A stretch of 64,000 nt of DNA from Aselliscus stoliczkanus (lineage: Eukaryota; Chordata; Mammalia; Chiroptera; Hipposideridae): contig CM066733.1 of assembly GCA_033961575.1 (NCBI GenBank), positions 103,693,921 through 103,757,920 of the forward strand. The letters are read 5' to 3'. Both the position numbers and the translations under genes were made by a program. Under the pieces are notes generated by a model. The model saw only the letters and a program-made list of their open reading frames with translations, had not been told where the DNA came from and searched no databases. This document shows, in pieces, positions 23,638-35,445 of the stretch; position 1 is the stretch's first letter, and the number at the start of each line of letters is the position of its first letter.

Positions 23638-23800
23638 GGACTTGTGTTGGCCACAGGGGTCAGACTGCCAGGGTTCGGGTCCTGTTCCCACCACTCAGAG
23701 TGTTGCCGTTTCTTCATATACAAGCCAGGCCTAACAGCACTCCCAAGCATAGAGAGGAGCTGTGAAAATTAAATGTCAATGTGCAGTCCTTAAAACCATC
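23638..23800 (+). repeat. MIR SINE
   Basis: GGTCAGACTGCCAGGGTTCG, a CACTCAGAGTGTTGCC region and AGGAGCTGTGAAAATTAAAT follow MIR order. Confidence 0.7.
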
Positions 23801-24418
23801 CCTGCCTCACTGTCTGTGGTCAGTGTGTTAGATCCTAGGCACGTGTGTTTGTCTTTTCAGAAAGAATGATAACTTATTTTGAAACATTTCCTTCAATTGT
23901 TATTGTTTATTTAATCATTTTTATTCAATTATTCATAGCTCATAAATCCAGGTTTGAGGAGAATGGGACTTTCACATCACCAGAAATTTTGAGGCCAAAG
24001 CTCAGAATGTACCATTTATGCAGCAACTACCAAGTACTCCAATGTCCAGGAGCTATGACTTGCAGGAGCACACTATTTAGACATAATAAAACTTGGCCTT
24101 TCCTCGTATCTCCAGCAAATGAGTCCCAACTCCCAATCTAGATTTCATAAAAGCACAGGCATGAGCCACAGAAATGCCAAAAAACTTACTATCACTACAT
24201 TTGAAGTAAAAGGGTTTTGCCCTACTTTTCACTGCCATCATTAGTCACCAACATCAGAGCAATAATCTTAATCAGCTGCTACCCTAGTCATCTAAAGGGT
24301 TATAGTGAGATGGGGGGGGGGGCAGGGTGCTATTTCTCCTGTGGGAAAATGCACTAGACTATCACCATCTGGTTTCTCTTCCCCCCTCTTTCAGGATGAA
24401 TCTGATTGTTAATTTAAG
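23801..24418. other. no gene recognised; poly-G run
   Basis: A 12-base G run lies at about 24313-24324. A 98-codon frame (23845-24141) has no domain. Confidence 0.4.
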
Positions 24419-24419
24419 A

Positions 24420-24875
24420 CAGTGATCCTCAAACTTTTGGTCTCAGGATCACTGTGCACATTTAATATTCCTAAATAACAATTAAGAGCTTTTTGTTATG
24501 AGAGTTATATTCGCTGATGCTTACTGCATTACAAATTAAAACTGAGAACTTTAAAGATTATTTTAAAATAACAATAATAAATTCACTATATGTTAACATA
24601 GAGAACATTTTATGAAAGAGTATATTTGCCAAACAGAAATTCTAATGAGAAGAACACCATTGCTTTACACTTTTGCAAACCTCTTTAATGTCTGACTTAT
24701 AAGAAGACTGATGAATTCTCATATCAATCTTTTGCAATATTATATGCAGGTAGCCTCTGGAAAATTCCATTTTACCCTCTTGAGAGAAAGAAAGTAAACA
24801 TGTAAATAATGTCTTACTATTACTACAAAAGTAGTTTTGACCTCAGGTAATCTGTGACCATAGTTGGAGAACCAA
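24420..24875 (+). mobile_element. hAT-Charlie element, MER1-type, non-autonomous
   Basis: It begins CAGTGATCCTCAAACTTTTG and TCTCAGGATCACT. Interior landmarks are ACAAATTAAAACTGAGAAC, TTTAATGTCTGACTTATAAG, GTAGCCTCTGGAAAATTCC, CCTCTTGAGAGAAAG and AAAGTAGTTTTGACCTCAG. It ends near GTTGGAGAACC. This is the order of the MER1A/B group and the copy is near full length. No transposase is encoded. Confidence 0.8.
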
Positions 24876-24879
24876 GAAG

Positions 24880-26935
24880 AAAGAACAGGGCATGTGTCTT
24901 GGCCACTAGGGAGAATTGGAATCTGCCTCATTGGGAGAACTTGCCATTAAGCTCCACCTCTCCATCCTGTCCATGATTCTCCTGTGCTGCTTGGGATGAA
25001 CAGGGTAACTGTCCCACTATGGGCGTGGTTTTAGGAAGCCCTTCATTGCCGGTACACCTCATCTGGGTTCTCCAACATCTCCATCAGGAATAAGCTAGAG
25101 TTTGAATTGTCTGCCTGACTCCTTTGTTTTTCTCCCAGTTACTTATGAATGTGGTGGGGAGGGGGCCCACTTATAAGGCTTCTCAAATACTAGTAATACT
25201 GAGCACTTTCATATCCCCATCAGGCTCAGAGAGCTTAACATTAGCTGAGGCCCTGCCTCAGTGTGTGCCAGAAAGGATGCTGAGGACAGAAAGTTCAAAC
25301 TGACATGGTAATCCACTAACCAGAAAATAGGAGGCATCTCTGATCATTTTCAGATTGATTTAGACACCCACACTACCTAAGGACCAGTACTCCTGAAAAC
25401 AATTTAAAATGTCACCATGTAGAAGACCCATTTGGTTTCTGTTCAGGCAAGTGAGAGGATCAAAGCAAGTTGAGAGAAAAGAGAAATTACAGAATAATTG
25501 AACCTTTGAGGATTTTCTGTCAAGGTCCCAAACCATTTTTGTTCCTCCCACTTCTCCAGCATACGTACACGGAGAAAGTAGGGTGCTAGTTTCATTCTAC
25601 TTATCTCCAACCCTGGTAAAGTAAAAATGGAGGAGAATGGGGCTCCATACAGCTGCCGGTGCAGTGGTACATGGGCAGAACTGCCTGTTCAGTGCACCTT
25701 ATGAGTGGCGCCTGAGACGAGTCAAGGTGAGCTACCTTAAGCTGCAAGTGAAAAATACAACTACACCTGCCTTCCAAAACATGTACCGTTTCTAGGGGCT
25801 GGGTTTCTGGTATACCATTCTCTGTGTCTGAGTATAGCAAATGATCCAGGTGAAGCCTGTTTTCCATTTCTATGGCTTCATTTTTACACAATAGACCAAC
25901 CCCTCTCTATTCTAGTTTTCACCTAGCACAGCACTCATGAACTCCACCCACTGCCACTGAGGTTTTCAAATGGTGCTTTAGTATGATGCTTTACAGTCTG
26001 AAGACTGCTTCTCAGACAAGATATCAACTTTCATAAGAAATAAAATGCATCCCACAAACACCAGCTCCACATACTGGTTGGGACACCATAAAATCCTGTC
26101 AATCTTTGCTCTGCCAGGGTCCACAAATGCACCCAATACAGCTTTAAGTGCTGGAGACTCTCAGGGTTTCCTCCTGTCTGGGAAGAAAGGGGAGACTTCA
26201 GGATTACTTTCTTAAAGTAAGAAGGTAAAAGTCTGTCCTGGTTCGTCTTTATTTCAGTTGTCATGGCACTGAAATGTTGCTGAATTGGAGAAATTTTACA
26301 TAGTTTATCAAAATGATACTCTTCCAATCCAAGCCTTCTCCCTCAGGCAAAAATAGATCTCAACATCAGAATATAGTAGTTCTGATCCGCTATGATTTAT
26401 CCTCACCAAGCTTATGAATAGAGAATTAAACTGGCTAGTTTATCAGAAGGAAATGGAGCTTGACTCATCAATACATCTCACCGTGCTTCTAGAAACAGGG
26501 CTAGGGCATACCCTCAATAATAAAATAGAAACCATTCTAAACAGTACCATATTGGCTTTCATTTTGGAGGGAGAGCATGGCTTAACTTTGCTTTACAGGT
26601 CTGACCTGAACTAATGCTCTAACTAGACAGTGCTAGTGACTAGATTACCTGATGGTCACACTTCTCAAATGTAGACCTGAGAGCCTTTCCCTCTCTTAGA
26701 TTTCCAAAGGCGCCTTCTTCAGGAAGCCTATACCTGGTTTTGAGGACCTGTATCTCCACAACTCCCACCTGGGGGAGCTCCAGGGACAAGGAGCTGAATC
26801 TACTCAAACATGAGCTCTGGAGACAGGTAGTATACGTGCAATGCTGGACAGAAGAAAACAAAATAACTCCCATCCACCCATCTCCTTCACTTCTGTCCTG
26901 AACATCAGCCTTGGTCCAGCTGTAAAGAATGTCAT
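24880..26935. other. no gene or clear repeat recognised
   Basis: Moderate GC. Minus-strand frames at 25601-25891, 26031-26327 and 26640-26957 are each about 100 codons with no recognisable domain or supported splice sites. I would not call them genes. Confidence 0.4.
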
Positions 26936-26939
26936 GCCA

Positions 26940-27150
26940 CACCAAGTATGCATGCATTTATTTAATGAACTCAAATAGCATTTACTATGTGCAAGCACTA
27001 TTGAAAGCACTTTACTAAGAATAGATCATTCTATCTTCATAATAACCAACTTAGGTTGGTGCAGTTATGATTCCCATGGCAGAGATGCTGAGTAACTGCC
27101 CAGGGATCATGTGAGGACTCAGATTTAGGTGTCTGGCTCCACAGCCAGTG
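26940..27150 (-). repeat. MIR SINE
   Basis: AGCATTTACTATGTGCAAGC, GAAAGCACTTTACTAAGAAT, TCATAATAACCAACTTAGG and ATGGCAGAGATGCTGAGTAA are reverse MIR hallmarks. Confidence 0.75.
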
Positions 27151-27229
27151 TGATTTGGGGTCTAAACCTGCCATGGGGTATTTCATATACATCTCCTGGA
27201 TAAACAATGGCACTGATCTCTGCACCATC

Positions 27230-28485
27230 CTAACCTTTCCATTTGCAAACTGAACACTCTTCCTCCCTCAGCACATATGTGGCTCTAAATACCTCCCCTA
27301 GAATATCTCTTTCTTCCCCCTTCCACATGTTCCCTTTCCTAAGAGAAACGCAATTGCTACCAGCACACAAGGCCTTCCAAACCCCTAAAGCATTTGTGAT
27401 TATGCCATCTGAGTCTTCTACAGGTTTTCCCATGGTGTGATTATTAAACTGGTGTCATATTTGGAAGGACAGAGATAGACCATGCAACTTCACACTTTCA
27501 ATTTCAATGTCCTGTTGAAGCCCTTCATGTAATGGAACCAGTGCTGACAAACATGGGGCAATTATAATATTTCAAATGTTTCTTTTCAGGCATATTTAAA
27601 GTATCATTCCACTGTTGGTCTGAAGTTTCTGACTCGCCCTGCTGGAGCTGGACACTGAGCTGGGATCCTGGACAATCCCTTTTTATCTGCTTTATCTGCT
27701 GGCTCCCCAAACCAAGGAAACTCTGTAAGTATATCAATGGCTTCTGAAAGACATCTACACACACACACCCCACTTTAAACGGACACTAGCATCCATATGC
27801 AGAAACACGATTTTCTTTTGAGAGAGGCCAAGCCCTTTGGTGCTGACAATATGCAAAGTGGCCCACGCAGTCCTTCTGCTCCACCGGCTGGCTCTCCTCT
27901 TCACCCCTCCTTAGGTCTCCTGAGAGATATGCTCCAAATGCTACTGCCACCCTACCATACAGGAAGTCTGATTTAACAAAGAACCTCAAAAGCAACTGAG
28001 AAGTTTTTAGAAGAACATCTTGATTTAGGCACACCAATCCAGGATGTGGGGAAAAAAGTGAATTCATTACACAAGAGATGAGTTAAAATTCCAGATTTGA
28101 GTTAGCTCACTATATATGATTCATCAATAGTGTTTCTATAACATATGAGTGTTGCATACATTGGGAATGAGAAGTGTTAATAAGCTCCTCAACAAAATTT
28201 TTATGAAATTTATACTTCTGTAATTGATCCAAACCTTTTATTTAAAAAAATAACCAATGTAGCTGTCATATATAAAATATTTTGTATTCGTATAAATAAT
28301 GACCCTAAGCACACAAGCTAGTTAAATTTTCTTTGCGAATTTCATCATCTACATTTTCTTCCTCCCTAATGATAGCTGTCCAAGGTCTCCAAGTAAACAC
28401 CTAAACTGGTCTATATTATACTCACTAAGGTGCTTTAAAATCACCATCTGATAACAGCCTTCACCAAACAGCTACTGAACACATT
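27230..28485. other. no gene or clear repeat recognised
   Basis: Minus-strand frames at 27525-27773 and 27786-28067 have no domain. A short (AC)n lies at about 27757-27767. Becomes AT-rich after 28070. Confidence 0.4.
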
Positions 28486-28487
28486 CT

Positions 28488-28931
28488 GGGGACGGCTGAG
28501 TGGCGCGTTGGTTAAGAGCTGACTTGGGATGCCAGCGGCTGCGGTTCGGGTCCCCCATATTAGAACCAGTGACACTGCCCTCTACAGCTAAGATGGTGAA
28601 CAACAGCTCCACCAGGAGCTGGGCTGTTGTGAGTTCCCCAGGCAGCACAGCTGCAGTCCCTGTTGCAGTGGGCTGCCATAGGCTACAGTGAGTGGCCGGC
28701 AGCCAGCTTGAGCTGCAAAGACCTGCTGTGAGCCGCCCTCCAGAAGCCGGCGACTGATCTGCCTCACCCGAGAAGAGCACAATGATGAAACCAACATGGG
28801 CCAGTGAAGCAATGTCCTTCACAGCTAGACTGAAGAACAAAAGGACAGCAACTTGTCTGTTCCCCTTCCCTGATTCCCCAATGCTGTTCCCCTCCCCCAA
28901 TTCCCCAATAAAATCTTTAAAAAAAAAAAAT
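28488..28931 (+). mobile_element. long tRNA-derived SINE
   Basis: Same architecture as the copy at 4658: GGCTGAGTGGCGCGTTGGTT, a GTTCGGGTCCC B-box-like motif, CCAGTGACACTGCCCTCTAC, AGCTAAGATGGTGAACAACA, a CTG-rich body, AGCTAGACTGAAGAAC, TGTTCCCCTTCCC and AATAAAATCTTT plus A tail (about 28908-28931). No convincing target duplication, so probably older. The minus-strand 142-codon frame here is spurious. Confidence 0.9.
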
Positions 28932-30105
28932 CCTGATACTCCCCATCGCTAGCCATAAAAACCCTTTCACACAGGCCACCAAGTTGAGAACCTTCCACTC
29001 TAATAAGTGGGGAAGAAAAGACAAGCGGATCAAAGTTATTTGGGACACCCCCACCTTGCACATAAGCATATTCCTGAAGAGACTTTTCTCCTTGGAGCCC
29101 AGTGCATCCATTCACTGGGCATATGGGTGGTTCTGAGGCAGATATGCTCTCTCTCAGACCTCCCAATCTGCTCTCAGCAGCCAGGGAGCACCAGCCACTG
29201 GGCATGTCTCTCAGACACACTCAGGGAACTCAGAGATGTATTTGGCCATGATTCTGTTTTGGAGTTCACAGCATCGTTCATGTTTAATCTCTGTGATTGT
29301 GCCCTGACTGACTATGGCAATGCCAGCTTTTACCTTCTGATAGGTGTTTTCCAGGATTAGTAATTTCTTCTACCTACTCTACACAATTATTTAAAATCAA
29401 ATAAGTGCTCTCTGGCAAACTTTAAAGAAATGCAAAAAGACCATTTTACCCCAAAACAAAAGAATCCTACAAGAATTATGAAGTCTCACTGTGTTTCCCT
29501 TGTTACTTCCTGTGTCAAAACTGACCGGGTAAGATCTGGTAAACGACCCTTGTTGTAGACAAATCTAAAAAAAACAGTAAAAAGCCAGTGATCAGGAGAA
29601 GTCAGATAAGGCAGACCACTTGTTATAATCACAATTAGGACCATTCTTCAAAATCCCACCGCCCCTTTTCCGCAAAACAGGAGGAAAGTTATTCCAATCC
29701 ATCCAGGTAAAATTGTCTCCATTTTCTCAAATAGTAATTTTGACTTGGGATGCTAGGCAGGTTTTGTTTGGTGGGTTGGCTGGGTCTTTTATTTGTAGAA
29801 AGCTTTTAAGTTTTCTCTAAGCCCCTCAGTTTTGTGAATTGATGCTGGTGGATAAGAATACTTTCATGAATGAGTCAGGGTTCCTCAATATTCTGGGGAA
29901 GTTGAAGCAAGATTGGTAAAAAGATATTGGTGAGTAAGGTGGGCAGGGTTGGTAAATGATTATGTCCTTTGGGTGATTGATTAGATTCTGGTGGGTTATT
30001 GATCTGGACTATGTTTGGATAAGTTGTGATGAATGGATTATGCAAACTATGTCTTTGACAGTCCTCTAACTTTAGAAAGAAATCCCAAATTTTAACCAAA
30101 AATCT
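28932..30105. other. no gene recognised
   Basis: 29007-29360 (plus) and 28825-29220 (minus) are open for 117-131 codons but overlap each other and have no domain. The remainder is AT-rich with no recognised repeat. Confidence 0.4.
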
Positions 30106-30106
30106 T

Positions 30107-30199
30107 TTCTTTCCCTTCCTTCCTTCCTTCCTTCCTTCTTTCCTTCACTCATCCCTTCCTTTCTTTCTTCCTTCTTTCCTTCCTTCCATCCTTCGTTTC

Positions 30200-30270
<71 letters not shown>
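30107..30270. repeat. (TTCC)n then (CT)n polypyrimidine tract
   Basis: About 90 bases of imperfect TTCC/CTTT repeats are followed by roughly 30 perfect CT units. One strand is almost pure pyrimidine for about 165 bases. Confidence 0.97.
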
Positions 30271-30271
<1 letters not shown>

Positions 30272-30781
30272 CTATGCTTTTCTACTAAATGATATCCAGA
30301 TATCCAGAAAGTACATGGATATTTATGAGCCTTTTCTTAAGACAATTTTGCATTTATTTCAAAAATTTTACATACAAGGGAAGATGTTGATTTATTTAAA
30401 TTAGTGAGAGAAAATTCTGCAGAGTACCCACTTCAACTACAATTCCAATTACTTTTTCCCTTCTGTCATCACAATCATTTGAAAATTATAGAAGTCTCAG
30501 CACCAAAGTTTGCAAACTCAAGAAATAGAGTATTTTCAAAAATACATGCTTTAAAAATAGAAACAAACATTCTTTTAAGCTACCTTATTTTAAAGGTTAT
30601 ACAGATGGTCCAAATATATTATTCAGAATTATTATTTTATGATTACAAACACATATTATGCCACAATGCTAGCCCTGATAAGTTACTTTCTAATAATAGG
30701 AAATGACTTTAAACATAAACATATTTAGAATTGGTTCTGCTAAACTTTCCAATGGACACAAATTCTGTTCTTCCCCATAGA

Positions 30782-30983
30782 CCTGTACTGTTCAATATGG
30801 TAACCACTAGCTATATGTACCAATTTCAATTCAATTTTAAATTAAATTACAAATTCAGTTCCTTCGTCACACTAGCCACATTTCAAGTGCTCAAAAGCCA
30901 AATGTGGTTAGTGGCTACCTTAATGGACAGCACAGATTATAAAGCATTTCCATTATTGCAGAAAAGTCTACCAGACAACACTG
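30782..30983 (+). mobile_element. hAT-type non-autonomous DNA transposon remnant
   Basis: CTGTACTGTTCAATATGGTA, ACCACTAGCTATATG, ACTAGCCACATTTCAAGTGC, GTGGTTAGTGGCTACC, TGGACAGCACAGATTATAAA and a CCAGACAACACTGC end follow the order of the familiar ACTGTCCAATA...TGGACAGC family of old mammalian hAT elements. Exact family name not assigned. Confidence 0.65.
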
Positions 30984-31264
30984 CCTCAGATTAGACTATG
31001 AATTCTTTTACATCAAAGACCTGGGTATTCTTCAACAGAAATAAAGCAATTTTATAAGAACATAACATTTAGTGCTAAAGCATTCAAAGTCCAAACTGCT
31101 CATTCCATTTTGCAGCTACTGCCTCACTTTTTGACTTAACAGCTACTTACCATCTTCCTGTCTCCCAACCAACTAGAAGTTTCTTAAGGACAAGAACTAC
31201 ATATCAAAATCCTTATTCCTTTTCATTGCCTCACAGGTTAAAACTAAGTCTAAGACATTGTCTT

Positions 31265-31287
31265 TAAAAAAAAAAAAAAAAAAAAAA
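31265..31287 (+). repeat. poly-A run
   Basis: 22-23 A residues. It may be the tail of an insertion ending here, whose body I cannot identify in the preceding L2-like sequence. Confidence 0.9.
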
Positions 31288-31311
31288 CTTCTTGAATTGA
31301 ATTAAAATGTA

Positions 31312-31605
31312 GTGTAACCATAAATAAAGCTGCAATGAACATTGGAGCACATATATTTTATGGATAAATGTTTCCTTCAATAAATGATTGGATAAAGAAG
31401 ATGTGGTATATATACACAACAGAATACTATGCTGCCATAAGAAAAAATGAAATGCGACAACATGGATGGATCTTGAGATTATTATGCTAAGCAAAATAAA
31501 TCAGAAAGAAAAAGTCAAAAACCACATGATTTCACTGATACGTGAGATATAAAACTGAAACCAACAAAGGAACAAGACAAACCGTCAAAGAAATAAAATG
31601 CAACA
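31312..31605 (+). mobile_element. old L1 fragment with inverted 5' part
   Basis: 31312-31376 is minus-oriented ORF2 (AATAAAGCTGCAATGAACAT, GGAGCACATATATTTTATGG). 31380-31605 is plus-oriented (GATTGGATAAAGAAGATGTG, ACTATGCTGCCATAAG, ACATGGATGGATCTTGAGA, CACATGATTTCACTGATA). The layout matches twin priming. It lacks a 3' UTR and a tail. Confidence 0.7.
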
Positions 31606-31619
31606 TAACCTATCTACCT

Positions 31620-32015
31620 ACTTATTCTAAAAGCTATGCCTTGTGAATACTCAACAAATTCTTGCTGATTGGCTAGCCAGAGAGAAAAGTCTCTTGACCA
31701 CTCCATACTATTTGCTCAAAATCTATAGCAGCAACCCTTATAGGAGGGACAGAAGTTGTTTGGTCAGGCAAAGGAGTGATAACAGGTGTCATGGTTGTGC
31801 TGCCAGCAGGCAGACTCCCCTGTGCTCCTGCTGGGAGCAAAGTCCCAGGGGAAAAGCTCAGAAATCCCTGTCTCACTATTCAGAAGACAGCCCTTGTTTG
31901 TGGACCCCATTTAGCTTACTCTTAATTGTGTAGCCCAGCCCCCAAAAAATTATCAGCTTCATCTCAAGCCTAGCACTGACAATCATTTATCTAATCGTGG
32001 CAAGAATTCTAAAAA
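31620..32015. other. no gene recognised
   Basis: Frames on both strands at 31643-31933 lack domains, and no named repeat is visible. Confidence 0.4.
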
Positions 32016-32019
32016 TATT

Positions 32020-32540
32020 TATTCATTCCTCAAATGGGTATGAAACACCTCTTTTGTACAATGCATTGTAATTGACAGTGGAGACAAAACAGAGAAAGCA
32101 GATAACAAACATATAGTAAACCAATATATTATATAAACTTATGAGATGCTACAGTGGAACAGAACAGAGTGGTCTGATAAAACATTATGGGAATGAGAGG
32201 CACAGATCTTAGATTTAATGAGCAGGAAACACATCTTCAGGAGGACACACATATTCTGAGACCAAAAAGATAAGAGCCTAGCCATGCAAAAAGCCAGATG
32301 GAAGAAACAAATGCAAAAGCATTGAGATAAAAAGCAGGGTAGTTTGACTATAGAACCCAGAAAGAAGCTTGAGTGAGTTCAATATGGCTCAAGAGAGCAT
32401 GGAGGAAAGTGGCAGGAGATAAGGGAGGAAGTGACAATATTATGCCATATTTTGGCCATACTGTGCATGACCTTATCAGCCATGACAATCAATTAGGATT
32501 TTATTTTAAATGCTTTGAAAAGCCCCTGAAATGTTTATAT
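32020..32540 (+). repeat. ancient mammalian interspersed repeat (TATTGAGYRCCT...GGATTTTATT type)
   Basis: CAGTGGAGACAAAACAGA, AGATGCTACAGTGGAACAGA, AGATGGAAGAAACAAATGC, GAAGCTTGAGTGAGTTCAAT, TTTGGCCATACTGTGCATGA and TTAGGATTTTATTTTAAATG follow the order of a common old mammalian repeat. Related copies lie at 36430, 38465, 40265 and 41855. Confidence 0.55.
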
Positions 32541-32779
32541 ACACATATTGGGTGGTAATATAGGGATTGGGTGAATGAGTGAATGAATGAACCTACTTTT
32601 TGCCTCAGGAGCAAAAAGATTTAAAAGGGAAGGAATGATAGATTGCTATTAGGTGTTTGTTTTCCTTAAGTAAATACTATCTTTCCTCTCTAGTCGTCCT
32701 CTCATCCTATGGATCACAAGAGTGACATATCTGACTGAGACTTTGGAACTGCCTCAAAGATCTCTCTACATTCACTTTC

Positions 32780-33003
32780 TAAAGAGCAACAACATTAACA
32801 GGAAGCCTTCCCTGACCCCTTCAGGCAGAATCAGGTCTTCCCTCCTCTGTGCTCAGGCACAACTTAGCACATTCCTCTATGTAACAGTTATCACTCTGAA
32901 TTATAAGTAAGTATCTTTACTGACTGTGAGCACAATGAAAGCATCTCCATAAATGCCTAACACAGTGCACAATGGGCTCTCAGTAAATGCTTTCTGAATG
33001 AGA
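32780..33003 (+). mobile_element. L2 LINE 3' end
   Basis: GGAAGCCTTCCCTGACCCCT, TCCTCTGTGCTCAGGCACAA, TGACTGTGAGCACAATGAAA, CTAACACAGTGCACAATGGG and CTCAGTAAATGCTTTCTGAA give a clear L2 3'-end order. Confidence 0.85.
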
Positions 33004-33394
33004 AAAAGTACAAGAAGTAGGTGTAGGTCTTCTTAAGTAAATTCGGACTTAGAACCAAGTTTCTATGCTAATTCACAGTAAAAGAAGATTAATTTACTGT
33101 CTCTGTAATCAGCTCTTCTGACCTGATTATGCCCTGGAGTCCTGAGGTTCTCTACAAATATTACTATTTACGCAGCATGTAAATTAAGACAACTCTTAGA
33201 AAATGGAGAGGTTTGAATTCCCATCCTATAATACAGATCTTCTCAATTAATGCAAAGTGCCCTTTTATGAATAATAGCCTGAGAAGCTTCAATGGTTCCA
33301 CTGAGCATCCCACCCTGGGTCAATGCGAATACTGTCCTATATACACCCAGAGTGTGGTTTTGATCCTCCCATCCATGGGAAGTGGGCAGGACAA

Positions 33395-33535
33395 GCATTC
33401 TTATCCTGTCTCATAATGAAAATATAAGCCCCTGCAAAAGAAAATTCATTTAAGGTTACACAGCTTGTTTGTGGAGAAGCCAAAGATACTGGAATCCGTG
33501 TCCTAAGACTCTGCTATTTCTCTTACACCACCATC
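33395..33535 (-). repeat. MIR SINE fragment
   Basis: ATTTAAGGTTACACAGCTTG and GGAATCCGTGTCCTAAGACT are reverse MIR hallmarks. Confidence 0.6.
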
Positions 33536-33738
33536 TCTGGATCAGTGGCTCTCAAAGTGTGGTTCTCACCTAGCAGCAGCATATAACAAATGCAAATTCT
33601 CAGGCCCCACCCCAGACCTAACAAATCAAAAACTGAGGGAGTTGAGGGGTGGGTTTGGAGGGAAGGAAAGTGAGGACCAGCAATGTTTTAGCAAACGATT
33701 CGAATGCACACTTAAGTTTGAAAAGGGCAGCTCTAGAT
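33535..33738 (+). mobile_element. MER20 (hAT-Charlie) with 8-bp target duplication
   Basis: The element is 33543-33730: CAGTGGCTCTCAAAGTGTGG, ATGCAAATTCTCAGGCCCCA, CCCCAGACCTAACAAATCA, GGACCAGCAATGTTTTAGCA and CACACTTAAGTTTGA. Flanking CTCTGGAT (33535-33542) and CTCTAGAT (33731-33738) agree at 7 of 8 positions. MER20 is a eutherian-wide family, so this insertion is ancient. Confidence 0.88.
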
Positions 33739-35195
33739 ACTTGGTTTTTAAAAAGACTAATAATAAAAAATTGATTCAAGCTATACAGAATTTACTTTAT
33801 ATAGTACAAAATTGTCTGCTTAAACTGAAGTTAAAATCCTACCTGAAAATTTGGAAGTATTCATTACAAATTCATTATTCATTATTATGTTATATTGTCA
33901 CATTAAATACTGTTTGTGCAAGGATGTAAAAATTTTGCTTTATGTAATACTATTAAGCACTTTGTCACAACTTCTCAATTACAGGTAAGCTCAAATGAAG
34001 TAATTGTGATAAATTAAAAATTGCACTTATGCTTAACTGATCCCATCAACATTAATATCACCTCACCTCATACAGCTTGATCATCACACTTATAAGGACA
34101 AAAGGATGTAGCAAAAATTACAGTGTAGAGTCCATTTCAGGAAGAGGTTTATTGGTTAAATAGTGAAATAAATGAAGAAGGGAAGTGCAATTTTCCATAA
34201 ATATGACTAAAGAAATATTTGCTTAAGAAATTCATTCAAAAAAAAAAAACTTGGCAGCTCTCCCTTTGTGAAGTCTGCTCAGTCTTTTGAAGGTGACTAA
34301 GTCTGGGAATGATCCCTGAATTATAGCCTTCAAGCAACTGACAGCTAATCAAAGGTTTATGAAAGGGTCTCAAAAAGACTCAGCCTCCAGAGATACAAGC
34401 ACCATGTGCTACTAACATGTCGAGTGAAATAAGCCACTGAAATTGTATAGGAAGGGAAGCAAATGTTCTCTCAGTGACTTTTAGTTATCAAATATTCTTA
34501 ATTTATGGAAAAAAATCTTTAAAGGTGATATGTTAGTGATCCTGGTTTTATGTTTTCAAATTAGCTGACACCCCAGTGTGGTAGCACAGTAGCTGTTTGG
34601 GGTCTAAGTTGAGAATTCTTGGTCTTCATTTTGAACCTTGATTTCTTTTTGAAAAGGTGATTTGGGTGATCTAGTCAAAGAGGAAAAGGAATCTGCATCA
34701 AACCTAGAAACAACACACAATATTTTGGAGCTGATAATCCAAGCTAAATATTATGTATGGGCTTTTCACATTTCTGCCTTTGAACATTTAGCTACTAAAT
34801 GGCTTCCTTTCCCCCTGCCCTTTCTTCCTCTACCCCAATTAAATATAAGGGATTTCAATGACCCGTTAATATTCCTTGATTAACTTTCACAGATTCTACA
34901 GTCTCTAAATCATTTTCATGGAGGTACATTGCATTCTGGGACAAGTCATCAATTGTGTCCCAATGACAGTCTCCTTCTTTCCACTCACATCCTTTACTCT
35001 CTTCCCAAGGGGAATTGATCCTAACCATAAAGAGGAAAGCTACAGGAGAAAGTGTCTCAAAGATTTCAATACTGATAAGCACACAAGTTTAGGCTAAAAT
35101 CAAGATATAAGATTACCTAAAGCCTCAACAATTGACATAATACCTAAGATGAAGTTAAGTATCAATCAAAATTTGAATGGATGAATAATAAGTGT
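33739..35195. other. no gene or clear repeat recognised
   Basis: AT-rich. Frames at 34662-34883 and 34855-35082 have no domain. An A run lies at about 34238-34250. Confidence 0.4.
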
Positions 35196-35199
35196 ATTT

Positions 35200-35445
35200 T
35201 TTATTGATGATATACTTCTGTGCACCTGGCCCATTTCGATGCAATTGACAAATATCACCTCATTGAAGCTTTACAACAATGCTTCCTAGATAGGTGGTGT
35301 GGTTCCCACTGCATAGCTGCAAACTGAAAACTCAGAAAGAAGTAGTGTGGTAACAACCATAACAGGACCTTATGGGAGAAACTTCAAATCCAGGTCTTCG
35401 TGACCCCATAGTCTGGGCGCCTTTTACTACACCACAATGAATGAA
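35200..35445 (-). repeat. MIR SINE
   Basis: ATATCACCTCATTGAAGCTT, CTGCAAACTGAAAACTCAGA, CTTCAAATCCAGGTCTTC and ACTACACCACA fit the reverse MIR order. Confidence 0.6.

Noticed and set aside
28825..29360. Overlapping 131- and 117-codon frames on opposite strands
   Set aside because: Neither has a domain and part of the minus frame is SINE-derived. Opposed frames in balanced DNA are common by chance.
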